64,000 bases of DNA from Micrasema longulum (GCA_022494885.1 JAGVSM010003534.1:186001-250000); one strand, 5' to 3'. Counted from the stretch's first letter, positions 34,844 through 46,990 are shown. Made by a program: numbers and translations. The notes: generated by a model from the letters alone, not told the origin.

Positions 34844-35734
34844 CTGGGAAAAATAAAATTTCGTTAGATTGATGTTTAATTTATTTTATTTTTTTTTGTG
34901 AAAAAATAGTTTTAGCCTATGTCAATGTGTTGTGCCTGTCGGTGCACTAAGTTAATATCCACATTTCGTTTCGTGTTCCTTCGGTCGCGAACGTTCGGTC
35001 ACGCACAAATAAGCAAACTTTGTTAAATAGGTGAATGGGCTATACCTACCTTTTGATTTACTATTTTTTTTAAAAGAAAAAAACAGAAACATCAACGAAA
35101 GAATAGAGTAGACGGGATCATTAAATGTATTATTTACAGATAGTAAAATTAATGTTACTCATAATATAACGTACAGTAACTGAATGTCGAAATTAATTAT
35201 ATAATCAATATAAATTCTAATGAAATATCAATAATGTTCTGTTTTGTATGATATTTAATCGTTATTAGAAGTTTTTATTTTTAGTAATATAACAAGTTAC
35301 CAAAAAAAAAAAAATTCTTCGTCCATCAATAATATCCGTACAAATATTTATTGAGTCAATAAATATAAAACACCTGTAGATCCACCCAATTTTTTTTGAC
35401 ATTTGTTTTACAAAGTGCAGTGAAAAAAATATGATAATTTCACCACTATTTAAATTAAAACATGTCCTCATTATTACAATGAAATCACTGTCAAACAACT
35501 CAATTCAGAAGCTAGGTGGTCCACATGGACGTTGTGGTGGATTATTGTGGACAGACTGGCGTTTGATATTTATCAACTCAATTTAAAATATATCAGTATA
35601 ATTATGTATGTTAAATCGACGCTGGAAAGGAAAAAGTTATCAAGCGATGTATGGAAACTTTTCAGAAGAGCTGATTAAAGTGTTTTTTCTAGCCAATTAA
35701 AAAAAATCGCACACATTCGTATTATTTTGCTGTG

Positions 35735-35960
35735 ATTTATTTATTTTTATTTACTTATTCTACAAATACACGATTACGTTTTACAAAAAAAAATAATAAC
35801 ATGCTAGGGGATGAGTTAGGACTCCAAGATCCCTGTGTTGAGTTGGGATACGACAAAATGTAAAGTGAGCATGCACGCTATTTAACAATAGCAAAAATTA
35901 AAATTAAAAATTATTATAAATAACATGTTTTTCAATAAACATCTGTACAACGCGCTTAAT
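35735..35960 (-). mobile_element. LINE 3' end fragment, family B
   Basis: On the plus strand TTTATTTATTTTTATTTACT, then GACTCCAAGATCCCTGTGTT, then GAGTTGGGATACGAC, matching the family B copies at 22360 and 42905. Only the 3' UTR is seen. Confidence 0.55.
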
Positions 35961-37977
35961 AGTATATAAATATATGCATTCATGCATAAAGTTACAAAAT
36001 AAATACGAGATTCTTTATTAATTAAACAAATTATAATCATTAATTGGCTTTTCGGTAAAGTTACCACATGTCGCTTGGTATTTTTTCATTTCCAGCGTCG
36101 GCGTCGATTTGTATATATTATAAAATAAAGATTTTAAAAGTAACATATTCTTCTACATACATCATTATGTAGATACCTTTTTTTACGATATAGTTGAATA
36201 ATCAATACGGTTTAGATAGTTCTATAATTTTGGTATGGGAAAAACAATTTATATGTTTTTATTGCAACGTCTTATTTTTACACTGAGATCACTTCTTTAA
36301 TAATATTTGTGCAGACGCAAAACATATTTTTCGTATAATTTCAATGAGAAAACGTAGACGCAAACGAGAACATTACATTAAAATTATTGTAAGTTACAAC
36401 AAGCACTACAGTGCTAATCTAGTTTCTATTTCTATTCTTCCATGAGAAAACAATCTAAGACAGCAATGCTAACAGCAGCTGGCAAGAATCAGTAGAAGAA
36501 TCAGTTTTAAGTTACTAAACTTGATGATCACACAAAAAGTAGGTATGTAAAATTAGAGTGTTTGTTCAATAATGATGACTCTGCTGAAATAAATTCAGTT
36601 TGTTTGGTAAATAAAATGCATTAAAGAAATAGTAACAAATATATTTTTAGCTTAATTTTGACTGACATCTTTATATTTAAAGACTTTTATGAATATTAGG
36701 TACATTAATTAGAACTAATTAGCCTTTTAATACTAAAATATATAATTGAATCAAAAGTTTAGCGATAATTTTTTCCCTTTTTTCGAAGATATTTTTTTGA
36801 TTCGGGGCTTCTAAAAATGCGTTGAAAAGCTGAATAAAATTTGGAAAAATTTTAAAAATAAAAAACACTCATGTTTAGAAACAAAAAAAACAAAAAATTC
36901 TAGTGGTAGGCATATTAAAAAAGTACATTTCATGACTTTAGTTATTACCTTTGTTACGATTAAAATATTTTTGTTCGGGGCCTTTGAAAACGTATTGGAA
37001 ATTACTATGGATATGAGAGTTGACGTTTCGAGGAGATCTTCTTACTTTAAAGTCACGTCCGCAGGGGTCTTGGTAATGATTGGCATTAACTGCACAACTT
37101 ATGGAAATGTCTAGAGCAGGTAGTGCCAACATAGCCTATCGGATTCCAGTTCTGCTTTACGTCTGCATATTACACGCTGTACATGTCATTAATTTCTGCA
37201 CCGTCTTAATATTCGAATGCCTTAATCATTACAATTTCCTCCATAAAATCATCTTGGCTAATGTTCAAACACACTTAAGTGTAATCAACATAATTTTGTA
37301 TTATGGTTTAATTAGAGCAGTTTAGAACAAATCGCATCCATTTCAAATAATGTTTTATAGAGGCAATACATGCAGTTTGTATTGAACGGGATATTAATGT
37401 AGGTATTGAACAGGATAATGAATCATTATTCTCGATTGATATTATACTCTTTATTTTTTTTAGCGAATTAAGCCGATTGCGTTAATTTTATAATGAAAGG
37501 AATTTTTCAGACGGATTTTAAAAATAGAAATCCAGTTTTGTAGTACCTACATATCCTAGTAAATCCAAAGAATGATCAAATTAAAAACAGTTTTTCTTAC
37601 AAAATTGATTTTCAATTATTTATAATGATAATATGCAAATATTATTTATGACGCAATGACGCACGATTATTTTTATGTCAGTCTATCGAAATTGCTAAAT
37701 ATATATATTTTTTATGAGCTATTTTAATGTTATAAGGGTGTATGATTTGTCTCAGTTATGCATAGTAATATATTTAGAGATGACAGTTTTTTTAATGTAC
37801 AACGATTCGTGCAATTCAAACGGGCAAACAACGCAACGAAATGTGGACCAGCAAATATTTTGTTAGATTTATTCAGCCACGAATAAATGTTTTATTTTCT
37901 CTCAAAGCATGAATATTAAATCTTAGTTTTTTAAATAAATAATATATAGGTATACAGGGAGAAATTAATGTGTAATT

Positions 37978-38001
37978 AATAAATTAATTAATTAATTTAT
38001 T
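37978..38001. repeat. 24-base perfect palindrome
   Basis: The sequence is its own reverse complement, with AATAAATTAATT as its first half. It may form a cruciform or be the joined ends of an element. Chance is plausible at this base composition. Confidence 0.6.
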
Positions 38002-38044
38002 GTATTGTATGTGGATAATACTGTTTTAAAATTTCTCCGTGTTT

Positions 38045-38110
38045 ATGTTTTCATTATCCTCAGCACGGTTTACCCCAATAAGGTTGCATTATTTTCATGA
38101 TTTGATATTG
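38045..38110 (+). mobile_element. LINE 3' end fragment, family C
   Basis: CCTCAGCACGGTTTACCCC, then AATAAGGTTGCATTATT, matches the family C block at 47136-47175. Short and decayed. Confidence 0.45.
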
Positions 38111-39298
38111 TATATAATGCAAAAAAAAAATATACTAAAAAAAACTTTTTAAGATACCTTGATACTTTCTTCTAAAGAACACTACAACCAAAATAATACA
38201 CGAACATGATAAATGCGATATTTTAAACATTATTATTTTTACTATTGTATTACACAAGGAAGTAAATACGATAAGCAAAAATGAATGAAAAAATCTATAA
38301 TTATTTTTTATTGCAAACGTGACTTCTGAAGAAGTGTTGTTATGAAATTAATTATATTTTCATACCATTTAATAACACTGTGTGATGTTTATATGTGTGT
38401 ATTTAATACATTTTATAAGCAAGAGTAATTTGGAGTTCGTTGGTCCCTACGCACTGATTCAGCACTGTACTCAAGGTAGAATAACTAGTAATAACAACCT
38501 TCGTTCTTTTTGGGCGTTCTTGGTGTATTATGTTTGTGGGTGTAGTAATATAATACAAATTATAATTTATCTTGCGTGTGGTATTGTCGATGATTTGAGA
38601 TTGCTTATTTGAACTAAATAACTACAGTTCTTGTGTTTCATTGTGTCCAATTAATGTATGATTATCAAAACCACTATACCTATATAAAAAAATATATTTC
38701 TAAGAAATTATTAAGTGTTTTAATGTTAAAAATAGGAATATTTTGAGAAATTAGTGTAATGAATTAAAAAACTGGTATTTCATGATTTATCGAAAAATTT
38801 TCATGAGCAAATGTTTTGTGTCAAGCGTACGTAGTATGTAATAATAACAAGCGTGTTATCACATTTATATAGAACCTTCTTACCCTACAGAAAATCACGC
38901 GGCTTATGAATACAAAATCCGACCTGAGTTTAGGTTTTGTGTCAACTACGAGTAATAGAGGTGATATGTTTCAATATTAAAAATAACTGAAAAAGGTTAA
39001 CAAAAAAAAATACTTGATGAACGGCTACCTACTGAAGTCCGTAAGATAGCTGACTAATCAAATTAAATTACCAGTAATGAAATATTTAGATTTTAATTTG
39101 AAGGAGTTTGGGGCATTATTTTTTTTTATAATACTCAATAAATCAGGTTTTGACATTGCTACAGTGGAAAATAAATCAGGAGGAATTATTGAATTGTGGG
39201 CATAGAAATTATGACTTGTTATCAGTTGGTTTAAGAGGTATTCCTCATTTTTCTTATTTTTCTTGCAAGTACTGTTATAAGGGTGTTTGTTAACTTAC

Positions 39299-39457
39299 CA
39301 AGAATATCTCCCGTGACAATGCGAAGTACTTCAGCAGGAGCTCCGGAAGCTTTGAGGGCTTCTTCAATCTTCGACCTTCTTTTCATCTCTGACTCCAATT
39401 GCTCCTGGGCTCTTTGACGTGCGCGTCTTTCCTTTTTTAATCTCTTTTGGTATAATA
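39299..39457 (-). CDS. dac: dachshund, DD2 coiled-coil exon
   Basis: On the minus strand acceptor TTTGTTCCAG precedes TATTATACC, and the donor is CTTG|GTAAGTT. One frame is open throughout: LYQKRLKKERRARQRAQEQL, then ESEMKRRSKIEEALKASG, then APAEVLRIVTGDIL. The heptad-like K/R/E pattern and the order KRLKKE...KLQE-like...SKRR...EALK match the C-terminal DD2 (Dachbox-C) helix of DACH proteins. That region mediates protein partnering of this nuclear transcriptional cofactor. It starts one base into a codon and ends with one extra base, compatible with the 34524-34843 exon. The N-terminal Ski/Sno/Dac domain exon is not in the window. The opposite strand has no competing frame. This exon carries most of the gene assignment. 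Confidence 0.9.
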
Positions 39458-39631
39458 CTGGAACAAACGAAAAACTTTGTTACTTTCGATGGATAATTAT
39501 ATGCTTACTTAATTAGATTATAAATATAAGTATTTTTTATAAAAAAACCACAAAGAGAAAATCTGCAAATATATTTATATGGTATAAAGTAAATTTTGAA
39601 GCAATTCCTATTTAAAACTTTAATATCAAAC

Positions 39632-39720
39632 TCAAATCATCATCAAACCCCTACTCGCATCTAGTGGTGCATAAGGCACTACATTTTTAAACAAATGCAG
39701 CGTATTTTCATCTTTTGAGT
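39632..39720 (-). mobile_element. SINE family 1, 3' end fragment
   Basis: The minus-strand block GTGCCTTATGCACCACTAGA, then GCGAGTAGGGG and TGATGATG, matches the SINE terminus. No head. Confidence 0.55.
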
Positions 39721-41500
39721 TTTTTGCTTATCTTTTCAACTTTTAATCAATGCTTTTATATGTAAATATAATGATATTTAACTTAAAAAATGCTTAAATC
39801 TTTTTTAAAGAAAATCTGGATACGGAAAATAGTTTAAATATGACACCGTTTAAGAACTGAGGCGATCGAATAAGTATTAGTGTTTAGTGTGTCGTGTAGC
39901 CATCAAGTGGGTAAATCGTAAAGTTAGAATTATGTTATGTGCATCTTTTAGCACATGTGAGAATGATGTATAATTTGTTCTGTATAGTTCTGGCACTGTT
40001 TCATCGGATGTGCAAAAAATCAAGCTCAATTTTTTTTTTTTCAATTTTTCATCTACCGTCTTTTTTTGGCTGGCTGGAAGGTATTACGTTCAGCAATAAG
40101 CCCGCCAAAGTGCAAATATTTTTTACACTTAAAGTCTTAGATAAGTCAATGCAATCAAGCAATATATATCTCTCTGTGTCTAGCAGAGACAGGGAGAGCG
40201 ATTCGGCGCAATATCAAAAGAACAGAAAATGTAAATAAAAGTAAAAAGTAATCCGCGAAAGCTAATATATTGTAGTGGAGAAAAAGTAATAACACCGCGC
40301 TACGTTCGTTTGTCGGCGGTTTTCATACAAATCCCGTGCGGTCCGGTCAAATATTGACTTTAAGAAACAATGAAAATGAGTCGGAGAATTGAGTAGGCAC
40401 TTTTAATGCAATCATTAGCGTTAGCAATGTGATAAGTAATTAGATATTTTCAAAATTGGCTAAAAATGTCCTTGCTAATTTTATGAACGCGAAACATCTG
40501 GAGACTCTTTGACGAACGAATAAAAATTAAAACGAAAATTGAATATAAAATTAATCAATTGATTTATTTAATTAATTTTGTGTTTTGATAATATTTTCGA
40601 CATAATAATAACCTAATTGAATATGTTATAATTCTATTAAACTATAGATAAAACAAAAAACAACAATACTCACAATTCCTTACAGCAATTATTATAAAAC
40701 AATCAGGCCATAAAAAAATTGTATTAATATTTGTAAATGTTACTGTGGTTTAGAAAAATCTTTCAATAAATTCAAAATAGTATTTTTAAAATGAATAAAT
40801 GAATATTTAAAAAAAATGTTTCTGAAAAGTAGACGTAGATTTAAAACGCGATGATTTGTTATGTAAGCTGGGTAACTATGAAAAAACTTATTAACATTGA
40901 CGCTACATAGAGATGTTTCTATACAAACCAAAATATTTTAATAATTGTTCAGTAATATTGTAGAAAAAAATCAATACTGCAAAATTGGCTACTGTAAAAA
41001 AGTAGACGTGTTGAAATTAGCATTTAGCATGCTAATTTCTAAGCTAGTGTGTTTCGTATGCTTAATTTTAAACTCATTTTCACATGCTAGTGAAACGAAA
41101 TAAAGATAGCAAAATATTTAGCACTCGCTTTGAAGTTTTTCAATACCTTGATATTGCCACCGAAGTGACGTTGCAGTTTGCATGATTGAATAGTGAAATA
41201 CTCTGGTCATTTTTCTGTCAGAACAATGGTCGATTATTGCCCCGAGCTAAATGTATGTTTTGCTTCTACGCTTAATAGAACCAAAAAATTAAATTCTTTA
41301 TTAATCAACTTAAGAATTTTTACGGATGTTATATTAAACATTTTATTTGAGAATCAAACGAAATATTGAAAATACGTATTAAACCATTTATATTTCGAAA
41401 CTAGGTGCCTCTTTTATTTGAGAATGATTTCTCTTGGTTTAAGATTCACCTAAATATTTCCATTTTTGCAACCATTTTCTTTTAGTTGTAAAATATCGTG
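39721..41500. other. Non-coding, presumed dac intron
   Basis: AT-rich. The frame at 39939-40238 begins plausibly but shows no domain and is not flanked by splice sites in a convincing way. Nothing else is recognised. Confidence 0.4.
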
Positions 41501-41504
41501 TTTC

Positions 41505-41592
41505 TTAACAAGTTGTGGTAAAGTGAGATTCGAACCTCGGACCTCTTGATCCGGAATCCGCGACAGTCTACCCACGGGATCACAACCGATAT
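41505..41592 (-). mobile_element. tRNA-like SINE head, family 2
   Basis: On the minus strand GGTTGTGATCCCGTGGGTAG (A box), then AGGTCCGAGGTTCGAATCTC (B box), then ACTTTACCACAACTTG. The body is cut short. A whole tRNA fold is not preserved, so it is not a functional tRNA gene. Confidence 0.7.
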
Positions 41593-42540
41593 TTTACTTT
41601 CTGTTACAAAGCTATAAATGTAAAAATATTAGATTGACCCCATATTTTAAAATGGTAATTTTGAAAGAAGCTCTAGAAAGATTTATCTTTTTGTCATATA
41701 ATTTCAGAGCACCAGATTCACAATTCCCATTACACTAACGAAATATTAAACAAACAAATCAAATTAAATACAACAATCACAATCGATTGACGTATAGTTT
41801 TACTTTTTCCGTAAAATAGATAATAATAGGTTCAATGTTGGAAATATATAACAAATAGATATTCAGGAAAAAGTCATTAAATCCTAGCAAAAAAATATAC
41901 AATTAACTTGTTCGCTCTCATAATTGCGTCACATCACATCAAATAATTGTTTCCAAAGGCGCCTAGTAAGGCCAGTAATCCGCAAGGCTGTTCTATACAA
42001 GCCCGACCGGGTTCCGTTTAATGCCTCCATACATCACTATAATCGAGGCAAGCAGAGAATCGAGCGAGGCAAGAGCCCCTCGGATATTGGGGTCCCCTGT
42101 GGAGAAAGCCCTAGGACTCGCTAAGCGGGGGGCACGTTAGCGCCAAGATTAAAACGCTTGCAATCTCGCACTTCGCATTTCTCCTAACCTTACAAAACAC
42201 ACTACCAAAATATACCTTACCATTGTTGATAATCTTGTTTTGTTTAATCATATTATTGTTAATTAGCTTTAACGGATCACAATAAAATAAAAAATATCTA
42301 CAATTATTTTTTTGTAAAATTATAGTATTTATTTCATTTTATACATTTTTCGCCTCTCAATGTTTTATTTAGTAGTGCGTTCTACCAGGCAGAAGGTCTT
42401 AAATTTTATTTTGGCGAGTTAATATGAAATATACAGCTTTTTAACGACGATTTTTGAAAACTGGTTTGATTCCTAATTTGATTGTTAATTGATATAATTT
42501 TTTAAATCAACTGATCTTCTTGCTTTCATAATTTTTAGTA
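41593..42540. other. Non-coding stretch with a GC-richer island
   Basis: The segment 41945-42150 is distinctly GC-richer than its surroundings. It reads open on the plus strand (41924-42124) but has no recognised domain or splice support. It could be an unrecognised repeat or a conserved intronic element. Confidence 0.4.
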
Positions 42541-42625
42541 TAGGCTGCAATGATTGGTTTACCAATGCAGTCCTTTTTGCACCAAAGGGTACGGATGAGA
42601 AAAAAAATGATAATAGAGAATTGTG
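42541..42625 (+). mobile_element. SINE family 1, 3' end fragment
   Basis: TGGTTTACCAATGCAGTCC, then TTTTTGCACCAAAGGGTACG, then GAAAAAAAATGATAATAG, matches the SINE 3' block. Head absent. Confidence 0.5.
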
Positions 42626-42689
42626 AGACATTATAATATACATTGCATTTGTAATATTGGGTGAAAAAACGATCAATCTGAATCGTTAA

Positions 42690-42865
42690 ACAGATTGTAG
42701 TCCCGTGGTAGTGTCGTGGCCTCTCAGATCAGAGATTGAAAGTTCGAACCCTTCTTTTTTTCACCTTAGTTCCAATTTCAAGCATCGAGTTGTTTACAAC
42801 TAAGTATTTCCAATAAGTGGCTCCAAAAATGACATTTTTGGGTAAATCATAAAAATATTTTCATT
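42690..42865 (+). mobile_element. tRNA-derived SINE, family 2
   Basis: AGATTGTAGTCCCGTGGTAG (A box) and AAAGTTCGAACCCTTCTTTT (B box) are followed by the body blocks CGAGTTGTTTACAACTAAGT, TGGCTCCAAAAATGACAT and GGGTAAATCATAAAAATA. All are in the same order as at 45168. Confidence 0.78.
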
Positions 42866-42904
42866 GAATTGACCTCAAATATTTACTTGTTAAATTAATA
42901 TTAG

Positions 42905-43090
42905 TTATTTTTTATTCATTTACTCATATAAAGATAAATATATTAATAACGTATCCCTAACTCTCTGAGGCCAAGAGCCCTGTGTTAAGTTAGGATACAA
43001 AAAAATAATAAGTGGAAGCATACATATTATTAAAGAATACTAAAAATAAATATGACTACACTAAAAAATTTCAATAAACATCTTAAAAGT
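42905..43090 (-). mobile_element. LINE 3' end fragment, family B
   Basis: On the plus strand TATCCCTAACTCTCTGAGGC, then CAAGAGCCCTGTGTTAAGT, then TAGGATAC and TTAAAGAATACTAAAA. This is clearly the same block as at 22400-22500. Confidence 0.6.
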
Positions 43091-44255
43091 AGTATTTATT
43101 AATCTATGCAATGTCTCGCAGCAGTCTCCTGCAATGGTCTCTTCCCTTAGACAAAATCCAAACTTGTACACTTCTCCTGAAAACGGCTTTAGTTTTGGAA
43201 AATTTAATGTGTTTATCCAGGACATTGAAAGACGATTTGAATGACGATTGGGGCCACAAAAGAGAAATTTCTCTGTGCAAAAGTCGTACGTGTTTTTGGC
43301 ATTAAATAATTAAAATTACAGGAAAACCCCGTACGAGCATATATAATGTTCTTGTATTATTTCATCATTTTGTAAAAGAACACTGTTTTGTATAATGTAT
43401 TTATGTTTTTATTTATAAATGAAATTCGTGCCATGCATAAAAGTATTTGATTGTGTTTAAAATATGAATAAATATGTACAACAGTTTACGGTTTGTTTTC
43501 TTTGTTTATTTCGTGAAAACTAAACCATTACAACTAAAATCCAATGTTTACAAATAAATCAAAATTATTGGCCGATTAGAGTTTTTTTTATGTATTACTT
43601 AATAGAAAGAAAAAAAAGCATTCTGTATAAAGTTATTCCATATCATTAAACAAAAAAAAATACGATTGTCATTAAATAACACAAATATGAATAGAAAAAG
43701 ATTTTTGTTGTTAACTCGGTCTTAATAAAACCTTTTCGTCAACGCATCTCCAAATAAGCTGTTTATTTCTTTAAAACATAAGAAACATAATATTAAAGCA
43801 TAAAAAAAAACGATACCAGTTAATTGTATTAAAAACTTCCACGCACAGCATAAAAATCTAACTTGTGTAAGGGTAAACACATGTATACACACTACACACA
43901 TATTATATGCCTTTTACATTATAATGGAGCATCAGGTCTCGCTTTGGTTGGGTCGTGACAAGGTCCGCCATGGATTATTATGGAAATAATATTAAAATTA
44001 TCCTTCTGAGACCGTGCCCCGCACACAACGTGTGTACACTGCAGTACACTACCACACAGACACGATTCGACTTTCGGTCAGGGGTATTCGATCAGGAACA
44101 ATAAAAATTGGAAAAATAATACTGCTCAGTTAAAAGGAAACGCGGTCTGATTTTCTGCATACAAACGTATTCCCATAGGTACTAGTTCCGTAGATTATTG
44201 TTATTATTTATTTTATTTAGAAATGAAAAAAATAATATTTTCGTTTTTATAATTT
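43091..44255. other. Non-coding, presumed dac intron
   Basis: AT-rich up to 43880, then slightly GC-richer (43930-44130) with no recognisable exon. The frame at 43111-43305 is unassigned. Confidence 0.4.
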
Positions 44256-44257
44256 AC

Positions 44258-44402
44258 CCAAATATTTTAATCTTTGGCGTCATTTTTAACGAGTTGCAAA
44301 TAATTCGATGCTAGAAAATAAAAATCAAGTTCTAGAAGAATAGGGTGTGAACCTCGGACCTGTGAGTTCACAACACTAGCCACGGGACCACAACCTACAT
44401 TA
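44258..44402 (-). mobile_element. tRNA-derived SINE, family 2
   Basis: On the minus strand GTAGGTTGTGGTCCCGTGGC (A box), then CTCACAGGTCCGAGGTTCAC (B-box region, degraded). The body has GCATCGAATTATTTGCAACT and then AAATATTTGGGTAAATTATA. It continues into unassigned DNA beside the next SINE. Confidence 0.72.
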
Positions 44403-44565
44403 ACAAGAGCAGTGTTTTTTATACACACTATAGATATTTTGCTTTTCGATAAATTGTTTCCAATGGGGACCATCCAAAAACCCATGAAAGCGACCAATTT
44501 TATCTGCCGTCTTCGGACGCACGGCATACAAATATTATAAATAAATTTTAAAAACGTTAAAGGTA

Positions 44566-44805
44566 CACCATCCCCTTTCCACACCTAATGGTGCTTAGAG
44601 CACTGCATTGGTACACCAATTGCAGTGTATCTTGATCATTTGTTTTATTTTTTATAAATGATCGGTCTTACGCTTCAAGTGTCCAGGTACTATTAAATAT
44701 TCTAGTGTAAAAACACATTTTTAAATAATTATTTCATGTTACCCTGTCGGGAATCGAACCCGAGACCTCTTGCATGGTAGGCAAACGCGCCGATCACTGG
44801 AATGT
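44566..44805 (-). mobile_element. tRNA-derived SINE, family 1
   Basis: The minus-strand head lacks its first bases (ATCGGCGCGTTTGCCTACCA is present) but has a perfect GGTTCGATTCCCGACAGG. The body and the AGTGCTCTAAGCACCATTAG end are clear. A 5' truncation or substitution removed the A box. Confidence 0.8.
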
Positions 44806-45165
44806 ACTGACACAGAAAATACTGATACTGTTTTTCAAAAAAAAAACACGTAATCGGTTCAGTTTTGGGGTGCAAAAAATGGGAAAGTGAAACCTCAATT
44901 TTGTCGATTTTAGTTAGACATAATCAGTCCGATGAACAATTGTCTTGTCCGCATAATATGTGGGATGCATTTGCGAGAGAGTGTCAGAAAAACTATGTTT
45001 AAATAACTATTCATACAATTCCTCTGACACCGCATAACGTTCTTAGGGAAAAAAAATCAGCAAGAATGATTGCGTCGGTATATAATTTCTCGATAGTAAT
45101 GCGAAATTTAAATTAGAGTTCCGAGGTTTGCTTACAGCTCAACTATAATTTAATTGTCAACCAGA
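44806..45165. other. Unassigned AT-rich stretch
   Basis: No exon, RNA or recognised repeat. Confidence 0.4.
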
Positions 45166-45335
45166 ATCGGATTGTGGTCCTGTGGCTAGTGTCTCGGACT
45201 CACGGTCCAAAGGTCCGTGGTTCCAATCCCACTCTACCCCAACTTGATTACAATTTTCTAATAGTAAGTAACTTACAACTCGTTGGAAATGGCCCTCAAA
45301 ATGAAATATTTCGGTAAATCATAAGAACGCAAATA
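45166..45335 (+). mobile_element. tRNA-derived SINE, family 2 (best copy)
   Basis: GGATTGTGGTCCTGTGGCTA (A box), then GACTCACGGTCC, then CGTGGTTCCAATCCCACTCT (B box), then ACCCCAACTTGATTAC. The body has AACTTACAACTCGTTGGAAA, TGGCCCTCAAAATGAAATAT and TTCGGTAAATCATAAGAACG. It defines the family used to recognise the copies at 16058, 41505, 42690 and 44258. Confidence 0.82.
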
Positions 45336-45534
45336 TATATATATATTTTTTAATTCCCTTTGACGTGCACGACTGTTTTCTAAAATGTCCTAAATATCAA
45401 AGTTTTTAGTGAAAGCATCAGGACGAATTCAACAAAAAAAATAATTATCAAAAAATAGTAATATCGCATTTTATTTTACCTCGAAGATCCTCGAAAATAT
45501 AAAAAAAAACATAATAAAAGCGATTTTAATAAAC

Positions 45535-45730
45535 GCGAACTACTTTGAATGACATGACAAGTTCTTTTGAATCAATCAATGATAGAGTGTTGTGATTGAT
45601 TACCAGTTTCCGGTGGAGATAACTCACCGAGGAGAACTAGTAGAACGTCACGCGCGAAGCAATAAAAAAAAATACGAAGCCATAAAAAATCGTAACGATG
45701 ATAATACGACACAATTTTTTTAAAAATAAA
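45535..45730 (+). repeat. Dispersed repeat, SINE-free copy
   Basis: GAACTACTTTGAATGACATG, then ACAAGTTCTTTTGAATCAAT, then CAATGATAGAGTGTTGTGA parallels 6078-6430, where the same blocks are split by a SINE. Further blocks (GATAATACGA) also agree. The boundaries of the repeat are not clear. Confidence 0.6.
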
Positions 45731-46990
45731 ATTTAGTTAGCTTGATAGTCTATCATGAAACTCTAATTTTAAAAAAACAATGGAACTTCCTAATTGCATT
45801 GAATTTATTTGATGTTTGTGCATAAGTACTGTACAAAGTTACATTTAATTTACAAATATAAGTAAATTTGTAAAAATCTTGCATTTTTACAGTCAATAAA
45901 TAAGTTTTTTAACAAAAAATGCGGATATTTTATAATTTTATTGCAATAAATATACAAAATCAATCAACATTTTTTTTTGTGCGATCCTTACTTTCAATAC
46001 CCCTTTCCACACCATGTCCAGTACACACTCATACACATCGATCACTCATCAATCTGACTGCCATCTTGCGGTAGAGGCCGCCTACCCCGGCCAGGGGTGT
46101 GTAGAGAAGAAGGCGGGGGAGGGGAGGCTACCGAAAGAGACAGGTGCTCGTAACAACCTTATCTTGATCCTTCAAGGCGGAATACGTACTCCAAAAAAAG
46201 GGTTCGTCAAAACACGCACTCGAGTAAAAACACGCCGCATTCGAACGAGTCCACCAAACATCTGATATTTTTTTTTGATACGGACCAGCTGTAAGTACTC
46301 AAATGAATTGTTTTTAGGTGTATCCTCGGTGGAGCGAAAAGGACGGACGTATTGTTATTATTCGTCACTTTTTCGTTTTTATTTATGACGAAAGAAAGGG
46401 AGAGTAGAAGAGTTTCTCGTATTATTTGATTGTCGTTTGACGTGATTGGTTTGCGCATTTCTTCGGTGGGGGGTGCGTCCCGGCGCCCGCGCCCCTCCCG
46501 CGAAGCCTTACGGGGGAGGCATGATTTGGACACATCACATGATAAAATCTGCTAATTTTGATATGCAATAATAACACTACTTCGTATGTTACGCGTATGG
46601 AGAAAGGTTCGTATGACTTCGTTTATAAGTTATCACAATTTGAAGATAATTACGATAAAAGGTAATTCTGTGGGTAAAATACGTAATTAGCTAATTAAAA
46701 ATATTACTATTAAATACCATTGATAGAAACACATGGTTTTTTCATCAAATTTTATTATCGAAAAAATGTGATATTCAAATTTATTTATTTTTATTTTATT
46801 TTATTTGGGATTTTTACAGCTATTACATAAACAAAATAATTAGAAAAATCTTAACAATACTTAAGCCAATTAAAAAAATCCACTGTAAATATAATGACAC
46901 ATAATAAATGGATTGTCTCATTCGCCCATACCAATGCTGAATCAACTGCTCCACAACTGTATGGCTTATGTTAGGTTTTTGTTGTTTTCA
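45731..46990. other. Non-coding stretch with GC-richer patches
   Basis: GC-richer patches at 46060-46160 and 46460-46525 have open frames on opposite strands (46014-46265 plus, 46207-46533 minus). Neither shows a domain or a convincing exon boundary. From 46780 a TTTATTTATTTTTATTTTAT run looks like another minus-strand LINE tail. Confidence 0.4.

Larger units (their letters stand above)
34844..39298 (-). other. dac intron (about 4.5 kb)
   Basis: Donor G|GTAAGTT (39298-39292) and acceptor TTTTTCCCAG bound it, phase 1. Content is mostly AT-rich. A LINE family B 3' end lies at 35735-35960 and a family C fragment at 38045-38110. A 24-base perfect palindrome built on TTAATTAATTAA lies at 37978-38001. 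The frames at 36932-37325 have no recognisable domain. Confidence 0.75.

Noticed and set aside
34534..34872. Plus-strand Pro/Ala/Arg-rich open frame across the GC-rich exon
   Set aside because: It is an antisense shadow of the Gly/Ala-rich dac exon. G/C-rich DNA lacks stops by composition.
46014..46533. Opposed open frames in a GC-richer patch as an exon of dac or another gene
   Set aside because: No coiled-coil-like or other recognisable protein sequence and no convincing splice pair on either strand.
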